This document shows positions 47,122-59,959 of a stretch of 64,000 nt of DNA, piece by piece. Numbering within the stretch: the first letter of the stretch is position 1; each line of letters opens with the position of its first letter. The notes beneath the pieces were generated by a model. The model was not told where the DNA came from and did no database searches. It saw nothing but the letters and a program-made list of their open reading frames with translations. The stretch is from assembly GCA_030762175.1 (NCBI GenBank), contig CM060841.1, positions 9,600,001 to 9,664,000 on the forward strand, in the 5' to 3' direction. This DNA comes from Metallyticus violacea. Taxonomy: Eukaryota > Arthropoda > Insecta > Mantodea > Metallyticidae. A program made the translations under genes and the position numbers.

Positions 47122-47795
47122 TATTTGTACTTAACCTTTTCAAGATCTTGCGACAGAACAAATCGGATTGTCAGTAATGCCAATAAAGAAAAGCAAAATA
47201 CGGGTTTAGAATAAAAATAAAAATAATATGTATTTTTGAAATTCGAGCACAGAAATTAACACTTGTTTAAATGTTGTACTTATGAGTATCTATTCTACTG
47301 AGAAACCGTGAAACTGAAATGGGCAAAAGTCGACTATTACAGTCGTTACCGTTCGATTTTCTAATGCCAACTAGAAAAAAAAAAAAAAAAAAAAAAGATG
47401 ACATACAGTGTCTCTATTTTTATTTGTATACTGTAGTTTAGTATTCTTAATGATGAACTTCATTTGCTCATTTGACGGATCACCAAAAAGCTTTGAAGAA
47501 CCCTCCATTTTGCGTTATGAATGTCCAATGTCCATGCTTTTGTTGCTATCAATAACTTTCCATCTGCTCTAGCAAAAATGGTCAGTAATGCGAATTCAGC
47601 AATTATATGGAGGTATAGAGTTGGCTACACTAACAACTAACCAAAGGTTTAAGCACAGATACCTGTCGGATTTGATAAATTTTTTCGATAATTTCACTTC
47701 GTAATCCGTATGTGATTGGTCAAAAGTCAAGTTTTTGTTTCGTTTCATTGATCCATTTTAAGGTGACGTAGCACGATTGAAATAGTCACCAATAC
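47115..47795 (-). repeat. Repeat C, left part (C4) of an interrupted copy
   Basis: It continues the copy begun at 45855. Plus-strand words AAAATACGGGTTTAG, CATTTTGCGTTATGAATG, CAATAACTTTCCATC and TGTGATTGGTCAAAAGTC are reversed from copy 1. An A22 run lies inside at 47375-47396. It includes the unoccupied equivalent of the SINE-A site in C3 (near 47280). Confidence 0.75.
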
Positions 47796-48586
47796 TGAGA
47801 AAATCGTGTGGTACTTATTACAAAATACCAGATTCATTAATTGGAGTAAAAGTTGGATATTTTAGAAACTTTATTGTTGGCAAATATTTGAGAATAGATT
47901 CGCATTTATAAAACTCTAGAAATTCATTTGGTAACTAATATTAACGCATTTGCCTTCACTTTCATAAGCAGGCCAATGATAATTTTTATTAATTCTGTAA
48001 TTACGTATTTTGCAAATGAAGATGAATTAATTCTCCTACTTACTACCATAAATTGGTTCCTTTAACTATCGTCACATGAGAGAACTTAGTAATGAAAACA
48101 ATTTAACGACATAATTGTTACTATGGTAAATTTATATACCTAATGTCACAATATAAGTTTTATCAACGACCTCGACCGACAATAAAGAATATTTATGATC
48201 ATGATATAGAGAAAAATATGTTCATTAATGGAATAAATGCCTAATACAGTAGGATGATAGAGCATTTATCATATAGGCTAAACTTTCGTTCTCGGTGTTA
48301 TATATTGTGAAATATGAATGGAAAAGGTTAATAAACTACTTTTATTTAACCCCAAAGTTTCTTCTCATTACCACATTTGTTTTAATTCCCTCTAAATGAT
48401 ATCGGTTTTCATAGATAGAAAGGCTTTGAAGGCGTTAAAAATTATATTTACACATGGTCATTTTGCTTCTGTTGAAAGAAAGAATGCACATTCGTAGTTG
48501 TAAATTAGAAAATATTTAAGGTAATCTTCCAAATAAGCAATAATAGCCAGTTACAAAATAACTTTTAAGTTCAGTAACTTTAAACA
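47796..48586. other. Spacer, nothing recognised
   Basis: AT-rich, no motif. Confidence 0.4.
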
Positions 48587-49200
48587 GGTCGTTAAGGCGC
48601 GGACTCTTCAGCGAGAGGCCTGTGCCTGATTCCCACCAAGACAGTTCTCCCTGGCTGAGGTTTTTTCCAGGTTTTCCTGGAAAATGCCGGGAAGGTATCC
48701 AACTTAGACCTGGAAACCTTCCATACTTTAAAAAAACCATTTCCCATTTTATCATTTCATCTCATGTATTAGTGGGTCCTGGTGGGTAGTGATAACCATA
48801 CTTGCCTCCTAAACCCAAGATCGCGGGTTCGAACCCGGCCAGGATGATGGATTTTTTTCGGGCGTAAAAATCACAAAAATGGCTTCCTTCGGAAGGGAAG
48901 TAAAGCCGTGGGTCCCGTGTGCCGTACATTTACAGCACGAAAAAGAACCTCAAGCCTGAAACAAAAGCCCTGAGCAAAATTTATAGGCCCTTTCACACCC
49001 CGTTTTGAATGGGACGCTGATGACCTCAGATGTTAAAGAGATCCGTAAATAAATCAAATCAAAAAAAAATCTCATTTATCACCGCCTGTGATGCCTCAAT
49101 AGTAAAAACGGGCGTTAAACACTATTAAAAATCTCATGTATCATCAGTGTTCACCGCCTGTGATGGCTAAGTAATTAAAACGGGCGTTAAGCCTATTTAA
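48587..49200 (+). mobile_element. SINE-B interrupted by SINE-A, with a duplicated B tail
   Basis: SINE-B sense sequence starts at GTCGTTAAGGCGCGGACTC, missing the first part of the head, and runs to CTCATGTATTA at about 48771. It resumes at 49069 (TCTCATTTATCACCGCC) to ACGGGCGTTAAACACTATT. A second B tail follows at 49131-49200 (CTCATGTATCATCAGTG to GGGCGTTAAGCC), so the last 60-70 bp of the family are present twice in tandem. Confidence 0.85.
48773..49068 (+). mobile_element. SINE-A nested in SINE-B
   Basis: The tRNA-like head (CCTGGTGGGTAGTGATAACC, B box GGTTCGAACCC), body and tail are all present in sense orientation. Host sequences TCTCATGTATTA and TCTCATTTATCA on either side form a roughly 12-bp target duplication. 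The terminal stem is decayed (GAGATCC for GAGCGTCC). Confidence 0.9.
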
Positions 49201-51640
49201 AGTAATTTTAAAAATAAAATTTCGACAAATGCAAACCTTAGTGTCTAAACATGATAATGGTACATAAAGCAGGTGATTAAAAAAAAATAATAAATGTAAC
49301 TGCAGAAATACTTACATTGAACGATACATTTTTAACTTTCTTACAAAACAATTCAAAATATGTGTAATTTAAATTGAACCTCATAAAATACATCAATTCG
49401 TGTAAAATATCCCCGAAGAATTAAAAAATAAAATAGTTAAAATTAACTATAGTCATAACGTTTTTCGGTTATAATGTAAAAATATGAAAATATGCTCGAT
49501 TTTGTTCGCAGTTTTAAAAATATTTTCTGGAAGATTTCCGTTTGTGAAATCTTTAATTAGTACCAACAATAATCAGTTACATGCACGGTGACAATTATCC
49601 ATGCAGCAATAAACTAATGAAAAGGATTGCCAAGTTTATCACACTCACGTCCCCCAGATTAGGAAGAAAGAACCCCAGTGAAAATATTTCGATGGCATAG
49701 TACACCTTCAAGTTTTCTGTGCATTTGCATGTCTTTAATTGCTTATTAAAGTTTTCAAACCTTACATTCCTTAGAAAATGACTACATACAGTCTTAAGTG
49801 CAATCCATGCTTGTTTCTCGTTGTCAATTAACGGAATCTTAAAAATATTATCTTATATTAATTAGCTCATGAATTTGTGAGTCAATAAAACTATAAAATT
49901 TCATTTTAGCTTCACTTATCTGGTAAATTTAGAAGCGAAAATCTCCGTTTCAAAATAACAGTACTCATAATTAACATTTGTTTTAATTATATCAGTTTCT
50001 TAGGCTTATTTACATGTGTTTGTGCATCATACAAGTGCTCTTACAATGTGTACTTTATACTTGTTTGTTGGCTGGTATGTGCATACGTAAAAATGACAAT
50101 GTAGCGGGTACACAGAGCTAAAGCTATGAATAAACCAATCACAGGTAGAGAGAAGCATAAAGCTAAAGAAATCAACCAATGGCAAGCGTCTAGCGGCATT
50201 AATAATGTTTGTCAAAAATGAAACACTAGACAGACAGCTGTGGTAATATTTGATTGGAGTTAACAAACTTTATTTTGGAAGCAGTTCTGTAATCTGTTGC
50301 GATCAATGTGTCGTTGATTATTGATAGCCCCGAGTTCGGACCCAGTTTTCGTGTGTAAGTATATATACGAATTAGAAGGCGAGAACAACCAAATTAAATG
50401 TATAACAAATCTCGTAACTGTAAAAAGTAATAGGAAAGGAAATTCGCGAGAATTATAAAGTAAAATTAAAACAGATTGTCAATGGAATTTAAGTAACATT
50501 GTCGTAAATAATCAGATTTTTTTAGGAGAGAGACACGAACGTCATAACGTCAGTGTCACATTTATATTCACACATAGTAATACTTTAAACACCTCTCATT
50601 TCCACAATTGTATAATTGTGTATTCAGAGAGGACAACATTAAACTTATCAGATTAATTAGTAGCCAGTTTCATTTTGCAACCCTTTCGCCCAAGAGAAAT
50701 ATATCTGAAAAATCCAGCTATTGAAATTTGAGCTAGTCGGTCAGGCACGGAAATACATACAAATAGCAGTTTCTGAAGGAAGCAGGACAAGAGATAGTCA
50801 TAGACAGTCATTACCAAAATAATCACTAGACATAGCACCACATGGCGCTAAACTACATTATTAAATTTTTCTAAATCGCACTAATTTTTCTTTCAAATAT
50901 TAAAAGTCCGTGCCTTTCCTGTCTAAAGGCCTTCACACGAGTGTCTCAAAGCGAAACTTCGGCATTCCTAAAAGACATAAGATCTCCAGATTTGCTACTC
51001 ATTAATAAATGCCTTACACAAGGCAAGGGCTTGATTGTATGTGACGTATGAACAGTCGCAACTAAGATACCCTCCTTATATAAAATAGTGTAGGTTAGAT
51101 GCATACAAATACCTCAGAATAACGCATTTTTACTCAGATGCAAAATTCAATGTTTTAGAAAGCAAAGAAGTTCTTGAGGTAGATTAAGCCTTATTCATAG
51201 AGTTTGGAAATAATTTTATTATTTTTGTTTCGCTACTCGACGTGTGGATTTACTAGTGCCGCTGCTTCTCTATAAATCTATTCTTAGGCAGCGCAGTCTT
51301 ATGCAGAATTTGCTCCAAAAGAGGTGCACCTTCTTCTCTTTTATTTCTTTTCTAGAGAATGTAATAAGAATTCCTGTAAAATCGGCTTAAAGAGGTTATA
51401 AATGCTTTTATTATTTACATTTTATGAGGCAAAGCGAGGCTAAATGTGCATAAACCCTGCAGTAGGCATCTTAATTTTAGAAGCAAATTGACAATGAGAG
51501 AAAAAACGCATGACATAAGTCGGGATTACCTACCACAAGATGTAGAAATATTTTACTGCACTGTCGGTGTTTGTATGTGAACTGGTCTCATTCATTTCAT
51601 GACGCCAAATGGAGTTTCGATTCAGATATCGAAATGAAAG
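49201..51640. other. Unassigned stretch
   Basis: Long AT-rich region; no coding motif, LTR or tRNA-like box recognised. Confidence 0.4.
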
Positions 51641-53154
51641 TACGAGGGTTGTCTCAAAAGTAATTTACACCATTCTTTTAAGAAATAGTTCAAAAAGGGT
51701 ATATTTTGAAAGCTACATTCAATGATTGTTTTTCTACATAATTTCCTCGAATCTCAATACATTTTCGGTACAAAGATAAGTTTTTTTTTTTTATCTAGTG
51801 TCAAACCACTTTCCCGCCAAAATGCCTAGCCATCTTTCCACATCTTCTTTTAAGTCATTCCCATCCATTTACGAAGCGTCTTTCTTCCAGTTGTTGCTTC
51901 AGCTGCAGAAAAAGGTGAAAGTCGCTCGGTACTATGTCAGGGCAGTAAGGTGGATGACCGAAAACATCCCTTTGAGATTCACGAGCAACGTGTGGACGAC
52001 CGTTATCGTGGAACAAAAAAAACTGTTCAATTTTCCCCTCCTTTTGTTCTGAATCGCCCTTCTGATATTTCCGAGCAGCACGAGGCAGATAATCGATCAA
52101 CAATACTCCCTTGGAGAATCCCAAAAGATCATTGCGATGACTTTGCCGGCGATTCTATAACTTTTACCTTTTTTGTGGTTGATTCAACCTTTCCCTTCCA
52201 CACCACAATGTCTTCTGAACTCGGAACATGTCTCGTCCCCGGTCACTATTAGGTCTAATGAACCGTCTCCCTCATCCTTAAAAAACTGCAAACATTGCAA
52301 TGCTGCACTCCTTGTGTTGTTCTGAAAGCACGCACATACTTTTGACAAACGCAGATCCAGTGAAGTGTTGCACGCTTATTTCGATATTCGGAGGAAGATG
52401 AAACAGACTTTCATCAAGCGTAAGACCGCCACGGGTGGCGGAGGTCGTTAAGGCGCGGACTCGTGAGCGGGAGGTCTGGGGTTCGAATCCCACTAGGACC
52501 ATCCACTCTGATTGAGGTTTTTTCAAGGTTTTCCTCAGTCCTCATAAATGGCAAATGCCGGGGAGGTAACCTAAACCTAGGCCTGGAACGTTTCCTTCCT
52601 TAAAAATATTCTTTCCCAATATATCATTTCATCTCATGTGTCATCAGTGTCCACCGCCTGTGCCGCAGTAGTAAAAACGGGCGTTAAACACTATAAAAAA
52701 AACAAAACAAAAAACGAGGTTTAAGGCACCGATCAGTATCCATGGCTCTTTGAGCTTCGTCGACATTATTCGGAGCTCAGGAAGTGGAGGGTCGGCCGCT
52801 TCGTTGCTCATCGTGTAACATGTTTCTCCCTTCAATGAATGGTTGACTCCAAAGAGAAGCCATTGGTCTTGACATAATGTCTTTATCATACTCACTGTAC
52901 AACTCGCGATGAATTTCATTCGCACTTTTATTTGTTTCCGTCAAAAAACAAGAACTTCGCAATCGGCGATAGCAGCAAGTGGAGTCTCCATTGTTACTAG
53001 GGCCTGAATCTCCAAGCGGTAAAGGTAGGCGCATAGGAATTTTACAGTGCTACCACTACATCCAGACAAAGGTTTCCTGCGACTCCCGTGCTTTTCCCGT
53101 CTACCGCGCGGATATAAAAAAGCAGTGTTACTTACTTTTGAGACTTCCCTCGTA
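51641..53154 (-). pseudogene. Mariner with both TIRs (SETMAR-type transposase), carrying SINE-B
   Basis: TIRs read TACGAGGGTTGTCTCAAAAG (left) and, reversed, TACGAGGGAAGTCTCAAAAG (right), matching at 26 of the first 30 positions. Without the SINE the element is about 1.22 kb. Minus-strand coding includes an N-terminal helix-turn-helix (ANEIHRELYSEYDKDIMSRP, DEQRSGRPSTS), then GVLLIDYLPR, FHDNGRPHVARESQ with the second Asp, and HPPYCPDIVPSDFHLF with the third. The spacing between these two Asp is 7 residues short of the usual 34, a 21-bp deletion. The segment after DYLPR is also shortened. Inactive. Confidence 0.92.
52426..52714 (+). mobile_element. SINE-B inside mariner
   Basis: Complete head (GGGTGGCGGAGGTCGTTAAG, B box GGTTCGAATCC), body and tail GGGCGTTAAACACTATAAAA followed by an A-rich stretch to 52714. 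It interrupts the transposase between the first and second catalytic regions. A clear target duplication is not visible. Confidence 0.93.
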
Positions 53155-54575
53155 CTTCCGTCTCTCAACCATTTTTGTGATGGAAAACAACAAACTCATA
53201 CGAAATTCTGAATAATTGAATTTTCTTTGACAATGCCACTTACGATTATCTTTATCTTTTGGTTGGATGTAAGCATTTTCCTATAGCGAGAACGTGAACT
53301 ACACTGCTATTTGATTTTAAACTTTTCAAAGCGATACCAATAATAATGTATGTTATATAGGCTCAGTTATCTAAGAAAGACAAATTATTATATTAGCTTT
53401 TAAACGATCACATCTGAACTGAATGTTACAAATAAAGTAGCTAAGAGGGTACAGTTTACTAACTAAATTTGGTGCTGCTGGTGCACATTGTTACATGGTA
53501 TAAGCCACAACTATATCTGCATAGCATTTCTTTGACAGGTACTGTTCACACTTTTTATAGTGGAAACCAAGTAGAGCAGGCCTGGTTTTTATCGGTATTT
53601 GTACTCTTTAGCCCATTTTCACAACATGAGTGTGAAATTCCGTCGTCCGTTTCTTGTCTTCTTGGAAATAGCCGGCTTTAGATAAGCTCATGCGTTTTTT
53701 GTTTCACTACTAAACATGCCGCTTACAAATATATATATACAGCCTTACATTAAAGAAGATGTTGAAACTGTCATTTTATTTCGACAAAAAAGGCATTTCC
53801 CGAAAAAACGACACACTAAGCTAGATCACCGTGGTGTTTCTGTTTTTATTAAAAGGTTTTCAAAGGCCATTTATTTTTTCTATTTTTGGGTATAATTTTC
53901 TTAACGAAATTTCGCAAAAAGGTAATGTAAAAGCAGTTATTCATAATGTAATAAACCCGATATCGTGGTTTTGAGTATTAGTAAATAAGTACCTTGGTTC
54001 CATTATTTTCTGGTTTTAGGTAGAAACATTTGGTATATAATTAGATTCTTAAAGAATAAACTCTTCGGCATATCCGGTCAGGTGTTGGTGTTAGGTGTAT
54101 AATGTAATGAAAGCGAGTGGCTGTCTAAGTAGGCCGTGACAGTATGGCGAAGAAGATGAACCCTTACAGCAAGAGAGTTTGCTAACAGGTATTGTAAGTA
54201 GATTCCCATAACTAGGCATTGGGATTCTTAAGCACTAAACATCAAGCTAGGTAAAACTCAAACTAAAATAAAATAAATAGGTAAACAAGAACTGATGAGA
54301 TACAGGCGAAAGGGGATAGGATGGTTGTAGCTCGTGACTCATTGTATCTCCCGACCTGTTTGCACAGTCCAGTGACAACAAAACTTCATTCTGCTTTATT
54401 CTGGTTTTAGTGCTTAAACACCCCTATGTCTACCCCATGGTCAATGGCTGGAATATTTCTTATGCAGACCAAACAAAAAAGGCCAATTAAAACCATCAAT
54501 TAAAAAGCATACACTATAAAAACAATTAGAACTAACACCGGAACATGATGGAATATTGCAGTTGAGTATGTGTTG
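53155..54575. other. Unassigned stretch
   Basis: AT-rich; open frame 53469-53681 without motif. Confidence 0.4.
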
Positions 54576-54823
54576 AATAGTGTTTAACGCTTGCTTTATT
54601 GCTGAGCATCATAGGCGGTGGACACTGTTGATACGCGAGATGAAATAATACATTTGGAAAAGATTTTTTTAAAGGAAGAAAAAGTTCCAGGCCTAAGTTT
54701 ATGCCATTTATAAGGACTGAGGAAAATCTGGAGAGAGAAAAAAAAACTCATTCAGGGAGGACGGTCTTCGAACCCCAGACTTTCCGCTCATAGTTCGCGC
54801 CTTAACCTCGGCCAATCGTGGAC
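54576..54823 (-). mobile_element. SINE-B, diverged, internal deletions
   Basis: It matches from TGTTTAACGC to GCCAATCGTGGACGT (plus strand) but misses a segment in the middle of the body and part of the head. No clean target duplication. Confidence 0.82.
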
Positions 54824-55997
54824 GTGAATACTACCTTGAGATAAGTTCTAGAGGTAACGTGGTTTTGGCGGTTAAGATGCTGATTTCCTGTGCGTAGAAA
54901 TAAAGCAACACAGTTAACTTATTTTCCGAATATCCTAAGAAACTTAAACGCAAACTTAACTAAGGTAACATTGTTAAGTAAGGGAAATGCAATTATTACG
55001 TCTCAGACCCATTATCCCTTGTGCTTCTCGCCTGTGAAATTCGTTCTAAATAACGAAGACATCCCAGAGGATGCCTATTGGATATGGTGGCAAGCTAAAG
55101 GGAAGCTGCACTATTCTACACATTACATTACATTCAAACATCACACAGTATGCGGGACGGCGCGGACCAGTGCCTGCCGGCATTTCCGATATCATTTTTC
55201 TTCTTTCTTTTCTTTGGAAAGAAACAAAAGCGACGCTGATTAAACCCTCGGCTCCTTTTCTGGAAGAGACCGCTGTACCGACGCGCAGCAAAAGCGAAGC
55301 TGGCAGGAAAAGGAAGGCGGAGAATAGCAGGCGGAAGAGCAGAAGAAAGGGAATTGTATTCCTTTCAACACCCAGACAATTGATCCGATAGGAAACAATA
55401 TCAAGCTCTTTATTATTTTATTTCTGGCAGTGAAACGCTTGAGGCGCCTCTATAAATATTTAATTTTCTTCAGTCTCTCTAGAATTTTAACAGCATTTGT
55501 TAAACTCCTAAGGTTACACATAAATAATTCCCAGGCTGCAAATGTTGAACAGTCGCACAATTGTGGACAAATTAACATAAACCATTCCCAATCTATGTTT
55601 ATAAATGATTAATGGAATATCTAATAACCGCCCTAAACTGATATTGACATATAAAAATAGCTGTATTATCATTTCCGTTCTCTAGATATACGCTTTAGAT
55701 ACTGCCTGCAGTTTTGAACTGAATATAAAAGTTTTACTATAGTAAGAGAAAGTTTATGAAGCATTAAATAACCACAAATGACGTCAACATCCAGATGCGA
55801 GTTCTCTAGAAGTATGTGCCACACTGAAACATTGCAGCGTTTAATTTTTTTATAAATAATGTTTGATAGATATTTATGCCCAAAAACTGTCTGTAGGGGA
55901 CTTCTATCTTGCGTCTGGTGTTTGTATTTGCGGATATTATTTGTAGGAAACTTGGTTCGCTGCAACACTTGTGGAGTATTTGACCGGGAAAGGTGAG
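54824..55997. other. Unassigned stretch with a GC-richer 106-codon open frame
   Basis: The frame 55071-55391 (plus) ends in a basic, nuclear-localisation-like segment (RKRKAENSRRKSRRKG). It has no recognised domain. It may be chance coding in a GC-richer patch; there is no promoter or splice evidence. Confidence 0.3.
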
Positions 55998-56232
55998 TTT
56001 GATTGATTAATTGATTTATGGACGCTCTTTAACAGCTCAGGTCATCAGCGTCCCATTCAACTCAGGGCGTGAAACGGCCGACAAATTTTGCTCAGAGGCC
56101 TCTCTTTCAGGCTTGAGGTTCTTTTTCGTGTCGTAAATGTACGGTCTTGACCGAGTTCGAACCCGCGATCTTGGGTTTAGGAGGCAAGTATGGTAACCAC
56201 TACACCACCAGGACCGACAGGAAAGAGGTGAG
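55986..56232 (-). mobile_element. SINE-A with internal deletion
   Basis: Tail and head are both intact, but about 90 bp of the body between ATGTACG and GGTCTTGACC are missing. Flanks GGGAAAGGTGAG and GGAAAGAGGTGAG are a target duplication with a small indel. The intact two ends point to deletion after or during insertion, not 5' truncation. Confidence 0.9.
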
Positions 56233-56479
56233 AGGAAGCTTCGCGCTATTGTGTGCATGCATCTCTCGTCACGTGCGTTCCCAGGAAAGTTAACGTAAAC
56301 GTAAAGTTATACAGATCGAATGTTGCTGCATTACAGAGTTAAATAAAATATACAACGTAACATTATAAAGTTTCGATCTATTTTTTTGTGAAAAAAAAAA
56401 GTAATAGATTCAAAACAATACTATGAGTGTAAACCCTAACACATAATACATCTAAGTTTATTCCACCTGACTACCATGC

Positions 56480-57190
56480 ACTCCCGCACATTTCTCCCAG
56501 CAACACACCGTTTCACAAAACACATTTTCTAACATTGCAAGTGTGATGTTGAGCACCATATGATCGATGCTCTCCTTTAAAATGGTCGATGGAATTGATT
56601 TTGACTATGTACACTTGTGACTTTGCATGCCACCATGCAAAAAAGTCAAGAGGTGTGAGATCTGGAGAAAGGCTGTGTGTAGTCCTACCAATCCACCAAC
56701 TTGAAAATCTGGCTTCCAGGTACCCAAAAAATGAGAGGGTGCTCCATAATTTTGCAAAACAGTCTCCACGATGAAATTTGATTGAAGGAAAGAGCTGCAG
56801 CATTTCGAGATACGAAATGCCTGTCACTGTGGGCTCTGTGAATAAGAATGGCCCATACACCTCAGCCTTTATGATCCACAATCAACGTTGATTTTTGGGG
56901 GTATTTCGTTCCCACTCGAGTATCTCATTTGGGTGTTCATCCGCCCACACTGTTGGTTGATCATGCCACATGTGTAGAAGTGGCTTCATTGCTAAAGAGC
57001 ACATTTTGCAGCAAATCATCCTCTTCGACTGCCTGCAACATGTCAACATACATCACTTTGCGATCAGCCTAGTCCTCTCTTACCAGCTTATGTCACATTT
57101 GGAGATAGTATGACCGTTTTTTTCAGGGCATGGGGGAGAATTTTCAACACTTTCGATTGTGGTACACCCAATTTCCAATTTAGTCTCCTA
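56480..57190 (-). pseudogene. Tc1-like transposase DDE-domain remnant
   Basis: The minus strand gives CSLAMKPLLHMWHDQPTVWA, EILEWERNTPKNQ, EVYGPFLFTEPTVTGISYLE, WWIGRTTHSLSPDLTPLDFF and AKSQVYIVKINSIDHFK. The order and 'GPFFF.E.TVTG..YL...RWIGR......SPDLTPLDFF' pattern identify an insect Tc1-like transposase; SPDLTPLDFF precedes the last acidic region. 'FSDEATF' at the first Asp has become LAMKPLL and the QQDGAPPH block is lost (RGDCFAKLW). A possible end, TACAGGGTGATC on the minus strand, lies near 57190. Confidence 0.8.
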
Positions 57191-58120
57191 GATCACCCTG
57201 TATTTTAGCGAAACAATATATTAATGGCTACATTTAATGTTATATTTCAGTAACAATGCTCTTATGCGGACACTCTCTAGCACTCTATAGCATGGATTAC
57301 TGTTTGTTAGTAGTCAGTTGTTGCTGAATGACAGACTAATGAAGCTTCATTTGAGTTGAGAAGTAGTTGCTTTATATCGCTCTGTGTTATGTGAATACAA
57401 AGAAACTGAACAGTAGACGAAGTTAACATTCTAAACCTTTTTTTTTCGATCATTGGAAGATAAAATTCAAACTGAAAATGTGCGTAAACCATCTCCAATT
57501 TTTAATTTGAGTGAAGCTGTGATTACAAAATACAGGAAATACCTTATATAATGTTTTCTGTCCAGAGAGACTTCACCCTGCATATTCCAGACTTTAATCA
57601 AAGGATCATCGATAAGTTTGCTGCTTTGAAAATTAGAAGACTAAATTTTTGTATAAAAGGGTGTATTATTACTATATTTTTATTTAATTCTCACTCCTCT
57701 CTCCCTCTCGATGTTGTTATGTTCAGCTACGCACGTTATTAAGATTCTAGAAGTTTGCGATCTATATTTCCCAGAAGCAGTAAAGTTAAGCACTCCGACG
57801 ATATGCTTGCTGGCATGAGCTTCTACTGTCAAAATATCAAAGGTAGAAAAAAACTTACTTCAATATCCGAGTTGATAAATGTACTTAAACATATTTGTTT
57901 TTAAAAGAGGTTTTCAATGTATAATTTTATTGTATCAAAAGCTCATCGCAATTTAATTTTCCTTCTCCACTCTGTCATATCTTACCAGTCCAAATCTTCT
58001 AGTCTTCTCTTCCTTACAGTAACTCTTGACTTTGCCATTTGAAGTTCTCTTAAACCTGATTTTGTTCCTCCTACCAGGTGAAATTCATTCTAAAGCATTC
58101 TTGTTCATTTGTAGTAAGAC
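57191..58120. other. Spacer, nothing recognised
   Basis: AT-rich, no motif. Confidence 0.4.
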
Positions 58121-59302
58121 GGGTGTTCTAAAAGCTCTCGGCCTGATTCAGAGATGTGGTGAATATGATCAAAAACATACTATAATTAAGTATCGTATTT
58201 AAATAGCACCCTGAAAAGTTTCAGACGCGTAAGTGTAGTCACTTGTTTGTGACTATATCGTTAGAACAAATTACTGTTAACATTTTCTACAAAACTGAAA
58301 TACAAGCTGTGATAAAGTGTTTCGTCTTGAAGGACTTAATCCCAACAGAAATACAAAAGCAGTTATATTTAACGTTAAAGGATTTTCCCCTTAGTTTTCG
58401 ACGGTTAAAAAGTGGGCCCAGGGCGTCCCAAAACTGCTACAACCGACGAAATTGCGGCTAAAATTCACAATGCCGCATTCAGTGATCACCGATGTTGACT
58501 GACATTGCAGGGACTTTGATAGGCCGTGTCTACCACATTTAAACGAAGTTTTGAGTATGAGAAAGCTTTCCGCTCGATGGGGGCCGAGTTTGTTAACAAT
58601 GGACCAAAACAGCATCAAATGAACATTTCGCAAGAGTGTTTAGACTTGTTTAAATACAATTCCAGTCAGTTTTTCTGACGTCTGAGAATAGTAAATGAAA
58701 CATGGATGCATCACCACAAGCGAGAGATGAAAGAGCAATCCAAATAGTGGGTAGCAAAAGGAAGAAAGGAAAAAGGTTGCATCTATAGGAAAATCATGGA
58801 TACAGTTTTCTGGGATTCTCATGGTGTGGTATTCGTAAACTTCTATACCAAAAGGGCAGAACCATCACAGGAGTGTATCACGCTTCACTACTGGACCAAC
58901 TGAAGGATGCTATTCAGGCTAAACATCCACACCTGGCGGAAAACAAAGTTCTTTTTCATTGCGATAATTCGCCACACGTCTGAGATTGTTGTTGCAAAAC
59001 CGCCGGACCTTTCGTTTCAAGTTCTTCCACATTCGCCATGTTAGCCGGATTTGGCTAGCAGCGATTACTTTTTGTTCCCACACCTGAAGAAATGTCTGGA
59101 TGGACGAAGATTCACATCAAATGACGAGGTTAAAACTGAGACAGGCGCTTATTTTTCACAGTTGGACAAATTTTACTGGGGGTATTAACAAGCTAGAAAG
59201 GCATTGGACTAAGTGTATTGATTTACAAGGTGACAACGCTGAATTAAAAAAATCTCTTAAATCTTGTTTTCTCGGTCAAGACGGAAATTTTTTAGAACGC
59301 CA
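58121..59302 (+). pseudogene. M3: mariner with TIRs, decayed transposase
   Basis: The left end GGGTGTTCTAAAAGCTCTCG is matched by the reverse complement of the right end, GGCGTTCTAAAAAATTTCCG. Coding on the plus strand includes IQAVIKCFVLKDLIPTEIQK, VNETWMHHHKREMKEQSK, GRTITGVYHASLLDQLKDAI, ENKVLFHCDNSPHV with the second Asp, and SDYFLFPHLKKCLDGRRFTS with the third. Frameshifts and stops separate the blocks. CDN replaces the usual HDN. It belongs to a lineage distinct from M1 and M2 and is inactive. Confidence 0.88.
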
Positions 59303-59959
59303 GAAGTAGATCACCCTTCCTATATGTTCAGACTGTTCTAATTCTATTTTCATAATCCAGTACAAACTTTTGAAAATTAATTTTCTGTCTTATAACTTAA
59401 TTTCGACTTTTTTTCGATACTAAAATGCATCAAGGAACATCTCATAAAACAAATTTATGTTAATAATAATTCTTAATTTATATTTTTATTTAGCGCTCAT
59501 TTTTCAGCTATATATTATTTGTATGGTATTTCAGACAACTGATTTGTTATTTTAAATTTTGCTTTCCTTAGTTACATTTTTATACCATAATATGTCATTT
59601 AAAACTAATATTCTTAATTGCCCAGTTTATTTAAGTTTTCCTGTTAAATACTTATATTTAATGCAGCCTTTAATTAATTTTTTTTTTCAAAATAAAATCT
59701 GAAGTTTTATCTCCATCAAAGAGATAATAAAACCGTAAGTAAATTAATCCTTTGCTCCGCACTCAGCATACATTGTCCTAATTTTCTCTACGATCTACCA
59801 TATAATCATAGTCCTCAACTATATCCAGTTGATCATCTGCAAATAATACATATGTTATTTTTGGCCTGTGTTCACAAGTGGACGTTGCGCACGCTGGGTA
59901 GTCAGTCGTCCGTCATAATAACTTAATGGAGAATATTAAATCAATCTAAAGTAAATTTC
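59303..59959. other. Spacer, nothing recognised
   Basis: AT-rich, no motif. Confidence 0.4.

Noticed and set aside
50609..50626. Short palindrome CACAATTGTATAATTGTG
   Set aside because: AT-rich palindromes of this size are expected by chance; no paralogue supports it as an element end.
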